Source: Anaerohabitans sp964387285 (GTDB lineage Bacteria; Zhuqueibacterota; Zhuqueibacteria; Residuimicrobiales; Residuimicrobiaceae). From it: DNA of 64,000 nucleotides. Where the stretch lies: the NCBI GenBank assembly GCA_964387285.1, contig CAYLWO010000002.1:62001-126000 (forward strand). Reading direction: 5' to 3'. The first letter of the stretch is position 1. Every line of letters begins with the position of its first letter. Of this stretch, positions 53,348 through 62,566 are shown piece by piece. The notes below the pieces were generated by a model. The model did no database searches. It saw only the letters and a program-made list of their open reading frames with translations, and was not told the DNA's origin. Position numbers and translations under genes: made by a program.

Positions 53348-54136
53348 ATGCAAGAGATGCTGTATAAAATGAACACCTGGATGATCTATCTGGTTTTGCT
53401 TGTTGCAACCATTTTTGTCGCTTATTTTGCCATCGCGATCGCCAATTTCCTGCAAAAAATGAAAACGTCCATGAAAAAGGGCGGCAAAAAAAAATCATCC
53501 CTGGGTTGTGCAACCCTTCTGGTGCTGTCCTGCGCCGCGTTATTTCTCTTTGTCGTTTTTCGGTATATGACGCTTTACAGCCAGTTCCGTTCTGATGAAA
53601 TGATCGCGCAGATTTCTGCTTCACAGGCTGAGGAAAATCTGGGCAACTTTACACTGAATATTTCTTTTATTGAAAAAGGCGAATTGGATCATAAGGCAAA
53701 CTATATTATCAAAGGACAGCGCTGGTTGATAAAAGGAGAGTTGTTGCAGTGGAACGCTCTTTTGCGCTACATCGGTTTGAATAAAATGCAGCGCATTACA
53801 CATATCCAGGGATGGCTGCCGAACACAACCGGCAAACCACAACAGCGCGCAAACAGTTATACCCTTATTCGCGACGATCTTAATACAATTTGGCGAATGC
53901 TCTCTTCGATAAGTAAAACGATGGGCTTGGTTCGCATCCAAACCGTCAGCATAGAGCCGCAATTGCCCAATTATAAAAACACCTACTCTTTATGGATCTC
54001 GAGCAAGGGTTTTATTCTTCGTTCTGGAAATGAAAAAGCGGTCAGTGAAAGAAATCAAAAGCAGGCCAAAACAGCTGCTCAGGAAAAAAAGAAAAGAGTG
54101 GAATATCCGGAGAGAGAAGAAGCGATAAAACGATGA
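53348..54136 (+). CDS. Membrane protein of unknown function
   Basis: The 262-residue protein has two hydrophobic segments (about 12-33, MIYLVLLVATIFVAYFAIAIA, and about 53-75, CATLLVLSCAALFLFVVFRY) separated by a Lys-rich loop, then a soluble domain with alternating strands (NFTLNISFIEKGELDHKANYIIKGQRWLIKGELLQWN) and a charged C-terminal helix (NEKAVSERNQKQAKTAAQEKKKR). I do not recognise the family. It lies 27 nt after the deoxyhypusine-synthase-like gene. Confidence 0.65.
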   Translation: MQEMLYKMNTWMIYLVLLVATIFVAYFAIAIANFLQKMKTSMKKGGKKKSSLGCATLLVLSCAALFLFVVFRYMTLYSQFRSDEMIAQISASQAEENLGNFTLNISFIEKGELDHKANYIIKGQRWLIKGELLQWNALLRYIGLNKMQRITHIQGWLPNTTGKPQQRANSYTLIRDDLNTIWRMLSSISKTMGLVRIQTVSIEPQLPNYKNTYSLWISSKGFILRSGNEKAVSERNQKQAKTAAQEKKKRVEYPEREEAIKR

Positions 54137-54466
54137 ATCAAACAGATTCTCTTGGGCATGTGTAATACGTACGCCATCATTTCCGGGTTCTTGAATACCT
54201 TGAGTGCATGATGTTTGCACCTGGCATTTAAGGCCTCGCCTCTTATCGGACTTTAATTCTTCTCATTAGCCGGATATCATCGGAAGCGGCGTTCGTCGAA
54301 ATTCGAAGAATTGACAAACCGATTGTTCTCATTGCTGTTTGCGAGAAAGTGCTTCATCAGAGAAGCCGTAGTCCAATATCGGGCATGATCGCCTTGCACC
54401 CCCCTGACGTAGGCAACCGTCAGAGCTGCAGTCAGAAAAGGATCTTCTCCATTGCAGAGCTTGTCT
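54137..54466. other. 330-bp convergent intergenic region
   Basis: The region separates a plus-strand gene from a minus-strand gene. I see no ORF with family features, RNA gene, repeat or clear terminator in it. Confidence 0.5.
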
Positions 54467-54907
54467 TCAACGCGGCGTCATCATCTGTTCCAAAATCTCT
54501 GTTGCCTCGCGCACGGCTGTGGCGCATTTGCTGGTGAACAATCCCTGGCTATTGGCCCATTCCCGTCCCTCTGTAGTGCGAATATCGCAACCCAAAATAT
54601 CCGGGCAGGTAAGAGCGCCGTGCCGCTGCAGAAATTGCACGACAAATTCATCGATGGAAGCGGCAATGCCGGCTCGTCCCTCGCGCGTTACGCACTCTTC
54701 TGTGCCTAGCGCCAGCCCCAGAACCATGATGGCGCCGGTCACAGCGCCGCATACACTGGCCAGGCGCATGCCGCCGGCAAAACCTGCGCTCATGCGTACA
54801 GCCTGCGGCTCATCCAACTCTAACAAAGGTGCAAAGGCGATCAAGACCGACTGGGAACAAGCACATCCTTGTTTGAAATACTCTACGGCAACATCCGCGC
54901 GGCTCAT
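54467..54907 (-). CDS. C_GCAxxG_C_C family redox protein
   Basis: The 146-residue protein matches the C_GCAxxG_C_C family by its Cys pattern: FKQGCACSQSVLIAF at the N-terminus, GMRLASVCGAVTGAIMVLGLALG in the middle, and later LTCPDILGCDI and SKCATAVREATEIL. These small proteins are common in anaerobes and are thought to bind a redox cofactor or metal; none has a settled function. It is the last gene of a minus-strand group, after the SDR gene. Confidence 0.8.
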   Translation of the reverse strand: MSRADVAVEYFKQGCACSQSVLIAFAPLLELDEPQAVRMSAGFAGGMRLASVCGAVTGAIMVLGLALGTEECVTREGRAGIAASIDEFVVQFLQRHGALTCPDILGCDIRTTEGREWANSQGLFTSKCATAVREATEILEQMMTPR

Positions 54908-54936
54908 AGTTTCCTCTTCATTTAAGTTTCACGGCG

Positions 54937-55674
54937 CTAGATTCCCCAACCGCCGCTGACAACGATATTGGCGCCGGTCACATAGTGTGCATGATCACTC
55001 AGCAGATACAAAACGGCCGTACAGAAATCCGCGGCCTGCCCCATTCTGCCCATGGGCACTGTGGGCGTTGGTTGCTCCTCCTGTGATTCGGCAGCAGCCA
55101 TCAATCCTGGTGAAACCATATTCACGGTAATGCCCAGACCGGCGGTTTCGCGCGCCAACGATCGGGTCAAAATCTGCACTCCGGTCTTGGCAATCGCATA
55201 AGCGGCCGTCTGGACAAAAGCCTGAATACGATCGGCATTGGCCACGCCGACATTGATAATGCGGCCATAACCCTGTTTGATCATAATGGGCAATACCGCC
55301 TTGCAACCATAGAATACGCTGTGTAAATTACTGTCGATCATCTCATGCCAGGCCTTTGCCTCCATTTCCAGCAAACGCTGTTGAATAAAATTCCCGACGT
55401 TGTTGATAAGAATATCCAATCGTCCGTTTTTTTGCTGCGCCGCGTTGATCAGGTTTTGCACCTGCTGTTGGTCGCGAACGTCTGCAGCCAGACAATAGGC
55501 GCGAACACCCATTTGTTGTGCTTCCTGCGCCACTTGCTCCGCTTCGGTCCGGTTGTTGCGATAATGGATAATCACATCGGCGCCCTCCCGCGCCAACGCC
55601 AGAGCCGTATGTCGGCCCAGGCCGCGGCTGCTGCCGGTGATCAGCGCCGTTCTATTGCACAGTGTTCCGCTCAT
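54937..55674 (-). CDS. Short-chain dehydrogenase/reductase (FabG-like)
   Basis: The 245-residue protein has the classical SDR motifs: TALITGSSRGLGRHTALALA (TGxxxGxG), NNVG, the catalytic Tyr/Lys in TAAYAIAKTGVQIL, and VNMVSPGL. It probably reduces a keto group with NAD(P)H. The start overlaps the stop of the sensor kinase gene (ATGA), so the two are coupled, which is an unusual pairing. Substrate unknown. Confidence 0.86.
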   Translation of the reverse strand: MSGTLCNRTALITGSSRGLGRHTALALAREGADVIIHYRNNRTEAEQVAQEAQQMGVRAYCLAADVRDQQQVQNLINAAQQKNGRLDILINNVGNFIQQRLLEMEAKAWHEMIDSNLHSVFYGCKAVLPIMIKQGYGRIINVGVANADRIQAFVQTAAYAIAKTGVQILTRSLARETAGLGITVNMVSPGLMAAAESQEEQPTPTVPMGRMGQAADFCTAVLYLLSDHAHYVTGANIVVSGGWGI

Positions 55675-56888
55675 AACACGATCCGCATGGTGGTTCCTTT
55701 GTCGATATAGGTCTCTTTGATGTACAATCTGCCGCCGTGATACTCTTCGATGATGCGTTTGGCAAAATTGAGACCCAGGCCCCAACCCCGTTTTTTCGTG
55801 CTGTAACCGGCTTTAAAAATATCGTAGCGTCTCTTGGCGGTTATGCCGCAGCCGTTATCACGAATTTCAATGAACACTTTGCTGGTTTTCGGAATTTTTC
55901 CGGCAACGATCTCGATAACGCCGTTTTTTCCCTGTACCGCGTCAATGGCGTTTTTAATCAGATTCTCCATAGCCCATTCGAACAAATCACGATTAAAAGC
56001 CACCAGCGGCAACTCGGCATAGTCTTCCACCAGTTGTATCTCACGTCCGGTATGCGGCAGTCGCTTGCGAAAATAGACGGCCATCTCGTGCAGCACCATG
56101 GGCAGGTCCTGCTGCTCCAATACCGTTGCCGAGCCGATCTTGGAAAACCGCGCGGCGATTTTCTCCAGGCGACGGACATCGGTCTCCATATCCTGGGCCA
56201 GTTTGAGATTTTTCTCCTGGCCTGCGCTGTTGTCTTTGAGCAACTCCAACCAGCCCAATAAAGAAGAGATGGGCGTGCCCAGTTGATGCGCTGTTTCCTT
56301 GGCCATGCCGACCCAGATAAATCTCTGCTCGCTTTGTTTAATATTGCTGAATCCCATAAAAGCCGTTAATATCAAAACGCCCATCACGCTAAAGGTCAGG
56401 TACGGCAGATATTCCACACGCGTGATGGATCGTGAATCCCCATAGTACAGAGAACTGATCAGCATTTGTTCAAAACGAATCTGCACCGGTTCGTTTTGCC
56501 GTTTGAACTCGGCCAGTTTTTTTTCCACTTTGGCAAGCGCTTGCGGCGAACGGTCGTTTTCCGGAACATCGATATTCCGCCAGGAACCGATTTTGCCGTG
56601 ATTATCAAGAATAATCAATGGAAATTTCATTTTCTGCAACAGGTCATTGGCGAGGAACCACTCCATCACTTCGATATTTTCCGTATTTGCGAAAGCCTGA
56701 TATATCTGGGCATAATACTCGATGACCTGTCGATTCTCCTTGCGCAAATCATTGACCAGCTTTTGGGTATAAAAAATGGCGCCGACAACGCACGCCAGCA
56801 GCAGGATGAAAAAGATGCCGCGCAAGGTACCGGACAACATGTAAATGGTTCTGCGTAAGGAGAAAATCCCGTTACTCCGGCTCATCAT
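55671..56888 (-). CDS. Membrane-bound sensor histidine kinase
   Basis: The 405-residue protein has two membrane segments (about 24-42, GIFFILLLACVVGAIFYTQ, and about 165-183, YLPYLTFSVMGVLILTAFMG) enclosing an extracytoplasmic sensor of about 125 residues, a HisKA domain (GMAKETAHQLGTPISSLLGWLE) and an ATPase domain (ENLIKNAIDAV, DNGCGI, RGWGLGLNFAKRII). The AHQLGTPISSLL form of the H-box is frequent in FCB bacteria. No response regulator gene is adjacent. Confidence 0.88.
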   Translation of the reverse strand: MMSRSNGIFSLRRTIYMLSGTLRGIFFILLLACVVGAIFYTQKLVNDLRKENRQVIEYYAQIYQAFANTENIEVMEWFLANDLLQKMKFPLIILDNHGKIGSWRNIDVPENDRSPQALAKVEKKLAEFKRQNEPVQIRFEQMLISSLYYGDSRSITRVEYLPYLTFSVMGVLILTAFMGFSNIKQSEQRFIWVGMAKETAHQLGTPISSLLGWLELLKDNSAGQEKNLKLAQDMETDVRRLEKIAARFSKIGSATVLEQQDLPMVLHEMAVYFRKRLPHTGREIQLVEDYAELPLVAFNRDLFEWAMENLIKNAIDAVQGKNGVIEIVAGKIPKTSKVFIEIRDNGCGITAKRRYDIFKAGYSTKKRGWGLGLNFAKRIIEEYHGGRLYIKETYIDKGTTMRIVL

Positions 56889-56930
56889 ATTCCTCTTTCA
56901 TTTAACAAAGCACTGCTTGTAAACAACACA

Positions 56931-56950
56931 GGCCGGATTGTCTGCCGGCC
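56931..56950. terminator. Possible terminator hairpin of the YfhO-like gene
   Basis: GGCCGG (56931-56936) pairs with CCGGCC (56945-56950) across an 8-nt loop, about 50 bp after the minus-strand YfhO-like stop. The following minus-strand bases are T-rich but not a pure T-run. Confidence 0.35.
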
Positions 56951-57001
56951 CATGTTCCTGTTGAAACTTCTTTACCGTAGCGATGCCACGATCAGCAAGG
57001 A

Positions 57002-59545
57002 CTAGGTGACGATCTCTTCTTTCCGTTTCCATTTAAAGAGCGTTTTTCGTTTTTGCCAGACCGGAATGGCCAACAGCACGACCAGCGCCAGCAGAGTAAT
57101 CCTGCTGATCCAGACGCCCAGGCTGTAGGAAGCAGGTTGAAATTTAAATACGACCTTGTGCTGGCCCGGTTGTAAAAAGACCGAGCGGAGAATATAGTTC
57201 GTTTTGTAGATCTTGCTTTCCCGGCCATCCACAAACACCTGCCAACCGGCAGGATAAAATATTTCACTCAGTACGAGGAGTCCGGCCTGATTGACCTTGG
57301 TCTCCAAGTGGATTTCATGGATATCGTACGAGGTAACCGTCGCGCTGTTGCCGGCATTCGGTACAACGGCCAGCGCCGCCTTTTCTTCCAGAATGGCGCT
57401 GCGATGCGGATCAAACCGCCCGCTCTTCATATAATCAAAAATCGCCTTGCGTCCGTGCAAAGTCACCGTGGAATCCACAAAAAAGGCGCGCGGCAGAGCC
57501 GTAGTGTTCTCGTAGACCCAGGGTTGTTGCGTGTAGACCATGCGATAACGGGGATCCTGCAATGGCAAATAGTTGAGGATGAGATATTTGACGTTCAGCA
57601 TGTCCAACATGGCGGATTCAAAATGCAACCGGTCGCTGTCGATCTGGTCCACGGGCACCGGTTGCGGCGCCAGTTGGCCGTTGCGCGTAAGAATGCGATA
57701 GTACTTTGAGATGAACCCGTTTAAGCCGTATCGGTCCTGACCGAAGAATCCGGTTTCGTCGAGAAATTCCTGATAGATGCGCAGCTTGGCCGGCGAGTAA
57801 CCGGAAATGTTTTGAATGAAATGATAGGCATACCAGTTGCCGCTTTTGTCATCCAAAACCGGAAACACGCGAAAGTGGCTGTTGTCCTTTTTGATAAAAT
57901 CAACCACGCCGGTTTTGGCAAAAGTGTCGGTTTTTTCTTCCGCCGGCCGCGGATGAATTATTTTATAATCAACCATCCACAGATCGACAACGAGCAGCAC
58001 GGTCATCACAATGCCCAGGACGGTCGAACTCTGCGCGCCCTTCAGATATTGTGCAATTGCAATGATGGCGAGGATCACCAGCACAACCGATTTAAATGCG
58101 TCCAGCACCGATTTATTGTACGCCAAAACCCGTTGTGCTTCGTTCAACGGCGATTGCCCGCTTCCGGCCATGGTCAAGTAATACCCCTTGCTGAAAACCA
58201 GAAACAGCAGGGCCAGACCGATCAGTCCGGCAAAACCATAAAGATAACGAAACAGGGTTTTTCGGAGCTCGGGTTGTTTTTGTACGTTCGAGCGAAAATC
58301 GAATAAACCCTGCAAACCATATCCTGCCAGCACCACCATGGCGATATCCAGCAGAATGTGGATCATACTGGGAATGCGGAATTTGTTGAAAAACGGCAAA
58401 AAGTTGAACATGGGGCTGTACAATACGGGTAAATGATTGCCGAAAGATACCAGCAATGAAAACAGCGCCACAATGCCCATGTACCAGGTCATGCGTTTAC
58501 GCCGCAAAATAAAAGCCATGCCGGCCAGTAAAAAGATGACAACGCTGAAATAAAGCGGATAATCGGTAAACGGCATTTTGCCCCAATAGGTCTCGCCGCC
58601 AAAGCCCATAAACGCCGGGATAAAAAAGGTCACCATTTCCAGCGGGTGAAACGACCAATTGGAAGCATAGCCATAATCCAGACCGCCGCCGCCAAGACCC
58701 GCTGCGCTGCCGCGCTGCGAAAAGCGCTGATAATCCAAAACCGAAACGTATAATTTTGCCGATAGCAATACTCCGGCAACCACGACGCCGATCAGCATCA
58801 AGGCGGAGATCAGCATGGGTTTTAAGGATTTCTTTTCTCGATATTCGGCAATCTCCCGGTACAGAAAATAAATACCCAGGGCTAAAAACGTATAATAGGT
58901 CACCTGAATATGCGCGCGCACCATTTGCAGTCCGATGGCCAGGGCCGCAAGACTGAAATACCAGAGACTCTTTTCCTCCAGCATGCGCCGCACCAGCCAA
59001 AGGATCAACGGGATTAAAACAATGGCCAGAAATTTGGTGTTGTGGCCAAAAGCGGTAAAAGCCACAAATTGCGGCATGAACATGATCGCCACGCTGCAAG
59101 GAATAGCGGCCAGGGGCGCTACTTTGCCATCGCGCAAAAGAACGTAGAGCAATCCGGCCAACAAGAAAAAATTTAAGAAAATGAAGGTAAATCCAGGCGC
59201 GGTAACGGCGTTGCATACGGAACGTACAAAATCGTCAACCGGGTTAATGCCCGGGGCACTCAGCAAACTGCCAAACGACGGCATCCCGCTGAACACATAA
59301 GGCAGCCATAACGGTGCCAGGCCGCGTTGTTGCGCGTCCTGGACAAAAGGCGTTAGCGCGCCGGAATTCATAGAGTCCGGCGCCAGAAACGTTTTCCCCT
59401 GCATCATCAAGGGATAATAAAAAATAAATAACGACAGCGCCGCAACAATACACAAACTCAGCACCGGATGACGCGAAATCCAGGTCGGCGTTTCCACCGG
59501 CAAGGCGCTGACTTGCGGCGTTTTTGCTGCTTTTTTCTTGCTCAC
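57002..59545 (-). CDS. YfhO-family membrane protein (GT-C-type)
   Basis: The 847-residue protein has about 13 membrane segments from residue 30 to 550 and one near the C-terminus, with a large extracytoplasmic domain (about 560-800). It resembles bacterial YfhO proteins: PLMMQGKTFLAPDSMNSGALTPFVQDAQQRG with the GT-C type Asp, and a late AFFVDSTVTLHGRKAIFDYM block. Relatives add sugars to lipid-linked polymers or lipoteichoic acid. The start is GTG with GAGGG upstream. It stands alone. Confidence 0.78.
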   Translation of the reverse strand: MSKKKAAKTPQVSALPVETPTWISRHPVLSLCIVAALSLFIFYYPLMMQGKTFLAPDSMNSGALTPFVQDAQQRGLAPLWLPYVFSGMPSFGSLLSAPGINPVDDFVRSVCNAVTAPGFTFIFLNFFLLAGLLYVLLRDGKVAPLAAIPCSVAIMFMPQFVAFTAFGHNTKFLAIVLIPLILWLVRRMLEEKSLWYFSLAALAIGLQMVRAHIQVTYYTFLALGIYFLYREIAEYREKKSLKPMLISALMLIGVVVAGVLLSAKLYVSVLDYQRFSQRGSAAGLGGGGLDYGYASNWSFHPLEMVTFFIPAFMGFGGETYWGKMPFTDYPLYFSVVIFLLAGMAFILRRKRMTWYMGIVALFSLLVSFGNHLPVLYSPMFNFLPFFNKFRIPSMIHILLDIAMVVLAGYGLQGLFDFRSNVQKQPELRKTLFRYLYGFAGLIGLALLFLVFSKGYYLTMAGSGQSPLNEAQRVLAYNKSVLDAFKSVVLVILAIIAIAQYLKGAQSSTVLGIVMTVLLVVDLWMVDYKIIHPRPAEEKTDTFAKTGVVDFIKKDNSHFRVFPVLDDKSGNWYAYHFIQNISGYSPAKLRIYQEFLDETGFFGQDRYGLNGFISKYYRILTRNGQLAPQPVPVDQIDSDRLHFESAMLDMLNVKYLILNYLPLQDPRYRMVYTQQPWVYENTTALPRAFFVDSTVTLHGRKAIFDYMKSGRFDPHRSAILEEKAALAVVPNAGNSATVTSYDIHEIHLETKVNQAGLLVLSEIFYPAGWQVFVDGRESKIYKTNYILRSVFLQPGQHKVVFKFQPASYSLGVWISRITLLALVVLLAIPVWQKRKTLFKWKRKEEIVT

Positions 59546-59688
59546 AAGACCCTCTTTTTATTGTAACATTTCAATAAATTTTATGTATATTAAAATAAAT
59601 TTAGCAAAAAATCCAGCTATTCTTTTCACAAAAATCAGGCACAGGTTGGCAAGGGAATTTCATCGGTAACTTGTTAGGAATCCTGCAA

Positions 59689-60273
59689 ATGAAACAAAAA
59701 CCCTACGACGCCGGTTATTTGACCGGAATGCTGCTAATCATCATCGGCGCTCTTTTGCTGTTTACCTCTTTAACGATTTCTGACCTGGTGCGTTTGCTGA
59801 CAAGTTGGTGGCCCCTCCTGCTCATTCTCTACGGCGTTCATCTCTATTACTCTGGTCGCACACGGGCGCCGAAAAGACCCGTAAGCCAAACATCCTCCCC
59901 GTCAACACCCGGCGTCCACCAAAATTTGCATTTTCAGGATTTGGACCTCTCCTTCGAACAAACGCCGGCGCCCATAGGCAGGTTTCATGTTTTGTGCGGC
60001 CAAATCCGAGTCAATGCCGATCGACTCTGCCTGCCCGGCGGCGAACACTCTGTACACCTCTCGGCCATGCCCGGCAGCATACGCATTCGCACCTTGCGCG
60101 AAATACCGGTAAAAGTGGACGCCAGCGCCATTTGCGGACAAATAACCATTTATGGTAAAACAGTCAAAGGATTGCATCGCCACTGTGTTTACGAATCTGC
60201 CGGCTTTGCAACGGCCGACACCCGGTTGTACATTTTTTGTGATGTTGCCTTTGGCAAAATCAAGGTTTTGTAG
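59689..60273 (+). CDS. LiaF-like membrane protein
   Basis: The 194-residue protein has two N-terminal hydrophobic segments (MLLIIIGALLLFTSLTI and WWPLLLILYGVHLYYSG) and a C-terminal beta-helix-like domain with repeated short strands (GRFHVLCGQIRVNADRLCLPGGEHSVHLSAMPGSIRIRTLREIPVKVDASAICGQITIYG), as in LiaF/DUF5668 proteins. Such proteins occur with envelope stress systems. The ATG at 59689 has AGGA 9 nt upstream. Not linked to a kinase here. Confidence 0.7.
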   Translation: MKQKPYDAGYLTGMLLIIIGALLLFTSLTISDLVRLLTSWWPLLLILYGVHLYYSGRTRAPKRPVSQTSSPSTPGVHQNLHFQDLDLSFEQTPAPIGRFHVLCGQIRVNADRLCLPGGEHSVHLSAMPGSIRIRTLREIPVKVDASAICGQITIYGKTVKGLHRHCVYESAGFATADTRLYIFCDVAFGKIKVL

Positions 60274-60280
60274 AACCTGC

Positions 60281-60309
60281 TTGACATTTACTGCGAATCC
60301 TTTTATATT
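60281..60309 (+). promoter_or_regulatory. Promoter of the RHH-sat-cysC operon
   Basis: TTGACA (60281-60286), 17 nt, TATATT (60304-60309): a near-consensus sigma-70 promoter that starts about 43 nt before the ATG at 60352. Confidence 0.7.
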
Positions 60310-60351
60310 AAGCTCTAATAAGAGTGTTGAGTAGGGCCAAAGAAAAACGCC

Positions 60352-60585
60352 ATGCCGGATTCAAAAGTAACCATAAAAATTCCTCGACCGCTTTACAATC
60401 AATTGACCCATATTGTTAAAGGCAGCGGTTTCAATTCCGTAACCGACTTTATTATTTTTGTGTTGCGCGATCTGATTTCCAATAAAGACAAAACCTCCGC
60501 CACAGACAATTCCAATCCATCAGCGCTCTCACCGCAAGAGATCGAAGCTATTCGCACCCGACTTTCATCTCTTGGATATTTCTGA
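60352..60585 (+). CDS. Small ribbon-helix-helix-like protein
   Basis: The 77-residue protein has a CopG/Arc-type N-terminal strand and two helices (KVTIKIPRPLYNQLTHIVKG, VTDFIIFVLRDLIS) and a short C-terminal helix (SPQEIEAIRTRLSSLGYF). It may bind DNA as a dimer and regulate the operon, or be a structural partner of the sulfurylase. It is co-transcribed with sat, 31 nt apart. Confidence 0.65.
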   Translation: MPDSKVTIKIPRPLYNQLTHIVKGSGFNSVTDFIIFVLRDLISNKDKTSATDNSNPSALSPQEIEAIRTRLSSLGYF

Positions 60586-60616
60586 TTTTGAACACACAAA
60601 AAAACAAGGAACTTTC

Positions 60617-61795
60617 ATGTCAGAGCACCCTATTCCGCCTCATGGCCATTCTCTGCAACCACGTCTCGTCACCGGTGCTGCGTTGCAACAAGAAATTGCA
60701 TCAGCCGGCGCCATGCCGATTGTACGCATCTCTTCGCGAGAAACTTCCGATTTAATCATGTTAGCTATCGGCGCATTCAGCCCTTTGGACGGCTTTATGC
60801 GTAAGCAGGATTATCTGCAGGTGGTGGAAACCATGCATCTGGCCAACGGCACGCTCTGGCCCATTCCCATCACGCTATCGGCATCGAGCAAACAGGCCGA
60901 GAGCATTCGTCTGGGAGACCAAATCGCTTTGGTGGATGACGAGAGCGGTGAACTGATAGCCACCATGACGGTGGAAGAAAAATATTCCTACAACAAAGAA
61001 CTGGAAGCGAAAAAAGTTTTTCGCACCACGGATGCCATGCATCCCGGAGTGGCCAAATTATACAAGCAGCACGATGTCCTGTTGGGCGGTCCGGTGAACG
61101 TGCTCAGCGAGGGACCCTATCCGGACTGGTACGGCAGCCATTACGCCCGTCCTCTGGAGACGCGCGCGCTTTTTCAAGCGCACGGCTGGGAAACAGTAGC
61201 CGCTTTTCAGACGCGCAATCCCATCCATCGCAGCCATGAATACTGTACAAAAATTGCTCTGGAACTCTGCGACGGGCTCTTTATTCATCCCTTGGTCGGC
61301 AAGCTCAAAGACGATGACATTCCTGCCGATGTGCGCATGCAATGCTATCAGGTGCTGCTGGACAACTACTATCCGCCGGAACGCACTCTGATGCGCGTCT
61401 ATCCCATGGAGATGCGTTATGCCGGTCCGCGTGAAGCCCTGTTGCACGCCGTCATCCGGCAAAACTTTGGCTGCACGCATCTGATTGTCGGGCGTGATCA
61501 TGCCGGCGTCGGCTCATATTATGGGCCGTTTGACGCACAAAAAATCTTTGATGAAATCAATCCGGACGAATTGTACATCAAACCGTTAAAGATCGATTGG
61601 ACCTTTTGGTGTTACCGCTGCGGCGCCATGGCGTCGACAAAGACCTGTCCGCATCCCAAGGAGGATCGCTTGTTGATCAGCGGTACGCGCCTGCGCGAGA
61701 TGCTTGTAAAAAATGAACCGATAGCCGAAGAATTCAGCCGTGCAGAAGTGCTCGCCCTGTTAAGAGCCTATTACCAAAACCAGAAAGGCAAATGA
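60617..61795 (+). CDS. sat: Sulfate adenylyltransferase
   Basis: The 392-residue protein is a homomeric ATP sulfurylase: FSPLDGFMRKQDYLQVV, the active-site QTRNPIHRSHEYCTKIAL (QxRNPxHxxH), GKLKDDDIPADVRMQCY, and IVGRDHAGVGSYYGPFDAQKIF, ending in ISGTRLREML. It makes adenosine 5'-phosphosulfate (APS) from sulfate and ATP. No dissimilatory reductase genes are near, so it probably serves assimilation or sulfation. ATG 60617 is preceded by AAGGA. Confidence 0.92.
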   Translation: MSEHPIPPHGHSLQPRLVTGAALQQEIASAGAMPIVRISSRETSDLIMLAIGAFSPLDGFMRKQDYLQVVETMHLANGTLWPIPITLSASSKQAESIRLGDQIALVDDESGELIATMTVEEKYSYNKELEAKKVFRTTDAMHPGVAKLYKQHDVLLGGPVNVLSEGPYPDWYGSHYARPLETRALFQAHGWETVAAFQTRNPIHRSHEYCTKIALELCDGLFIHPLVGKLKDDDIPADVRMQCYQVLLDNYYPPERTLMRVYPMEMRYAGPREALLHAVIRQNFGCTHLIVGRDHAGVGSYYGPFDAQKIFDEINPDELYIKPLKIDWTFWCYRCGAMASTKTCPHPKEDRLLISGTRLREMLVKNEPIAEEFSRAEVLALLRAYYQNQKGK

Positions 61796-61798
61796 TTC

Positions 61799-62407
61799 AT
61801 GTCTGAACTAAAAGCCACGCATATCACCTGGCATCAAGCCGCCATTCAAAAACAGGACCGTGAAAAATTGCTCAAACAAAAAGGCGTTGTGCTCTGGTTC
61901 ACCGGTCTTTCCTCTTCGGGCAAATCCACCCTGGCGCATGCGGTTGAGGAAAAGCTTTATCAATCCGGACATCTGACCTATGTGCTGGATGGCGACAACA
62001 TCCGCCATGGGCTGAACAAAAATCTCGGTTTTTCGCCGGAAGACCGTACGGAAAATATCCGTCGCATCGGCGAGGTGGCAAAACTCTTTAGCGATGCCGG
62101 ACTGATCACCATGACCGCGTTTATCTCGCCGTATCGGGCGGACCGCGACCAGGCGCGCCGTCTCATAGACGAGGGCTTTTTTATTGAAATATATGTAAAG
62201 GTTGCCCTTTCGACAGCAGAACAGCGCGATCCCAAGGGTTTGTATAAAAAAGCACGCGCCGGCGAAATTAAGGAATTTACCGGTGTCTCTGCACCTTATG
62301 AGGAACCGTTGCAGGCGGAAATTGTCATTGACACCGACAGCCTCTCTGTCGAACAGAGTGCAGATCTCGTTGTTGCTTATTTAAAAAAGCACAATTTACT
62401 TTCTTAA
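61799..62407 (+). CDS. cysC: Adenylylsulfate kinase
   Basis: The 202-residue protein has the P-loop FTGLSSSGKSTLAHAVE, the DGDNIRHGLNKNLGFSPEDRTENIRR signature of APS kinase, and FISPYRADRDQARRL with IYVKVALSTAEQRDPKGLYKKARAGEIKEFTGVSAPYEEP. It phosphorylates APS to PAPS. The gene follows sat by 3 nt, so it belongs to the same operon and both enzymes act in sequence. Confidence 0.93.
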   Translation: MSELKATHITWHQAAIQKQDREKLLKQKGVVLWFTGLSSSGKSTLAHAVEEKLYQSGHLTYVLDGDNIRHGLNKNLGFSPEDRTENIRRIGEVAKLFSDAGLITMTAFISPYRADRDQARRLIDEGFFIEIYVKVALSTAEQRDPKGLYKKARAGEIKEFTGVSAPYEEPLQAEIVIDTDSLSVEQSADLVVAYLKKHNLLS

Positions 62408-62440
62408 TGTGATATTCTGAATAAAGTTTAAAGAATCTGC

Positions 62441-62469
62441 TTGACTTTATCCTCTAAATTGTGTATCTA
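62441..62469 (+). promoter_or_regulatory. Promoter of the YtxH-like gene
   Basis: TTGACT (62441-62446), 17 nt, TATCTA (62464-62469), about 100 nt before the ATG at 62567. Confidence 0.5.
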
Positions 62470-62566
62470 AAGAATGTTCAATTTTTGGAACAAAATTTGC
62501 ATCTGTGTTGTTATTAATCTAAAACAGGATAATTTTTGATCAATTTTAAAACAGGTTGGAGGAAAT

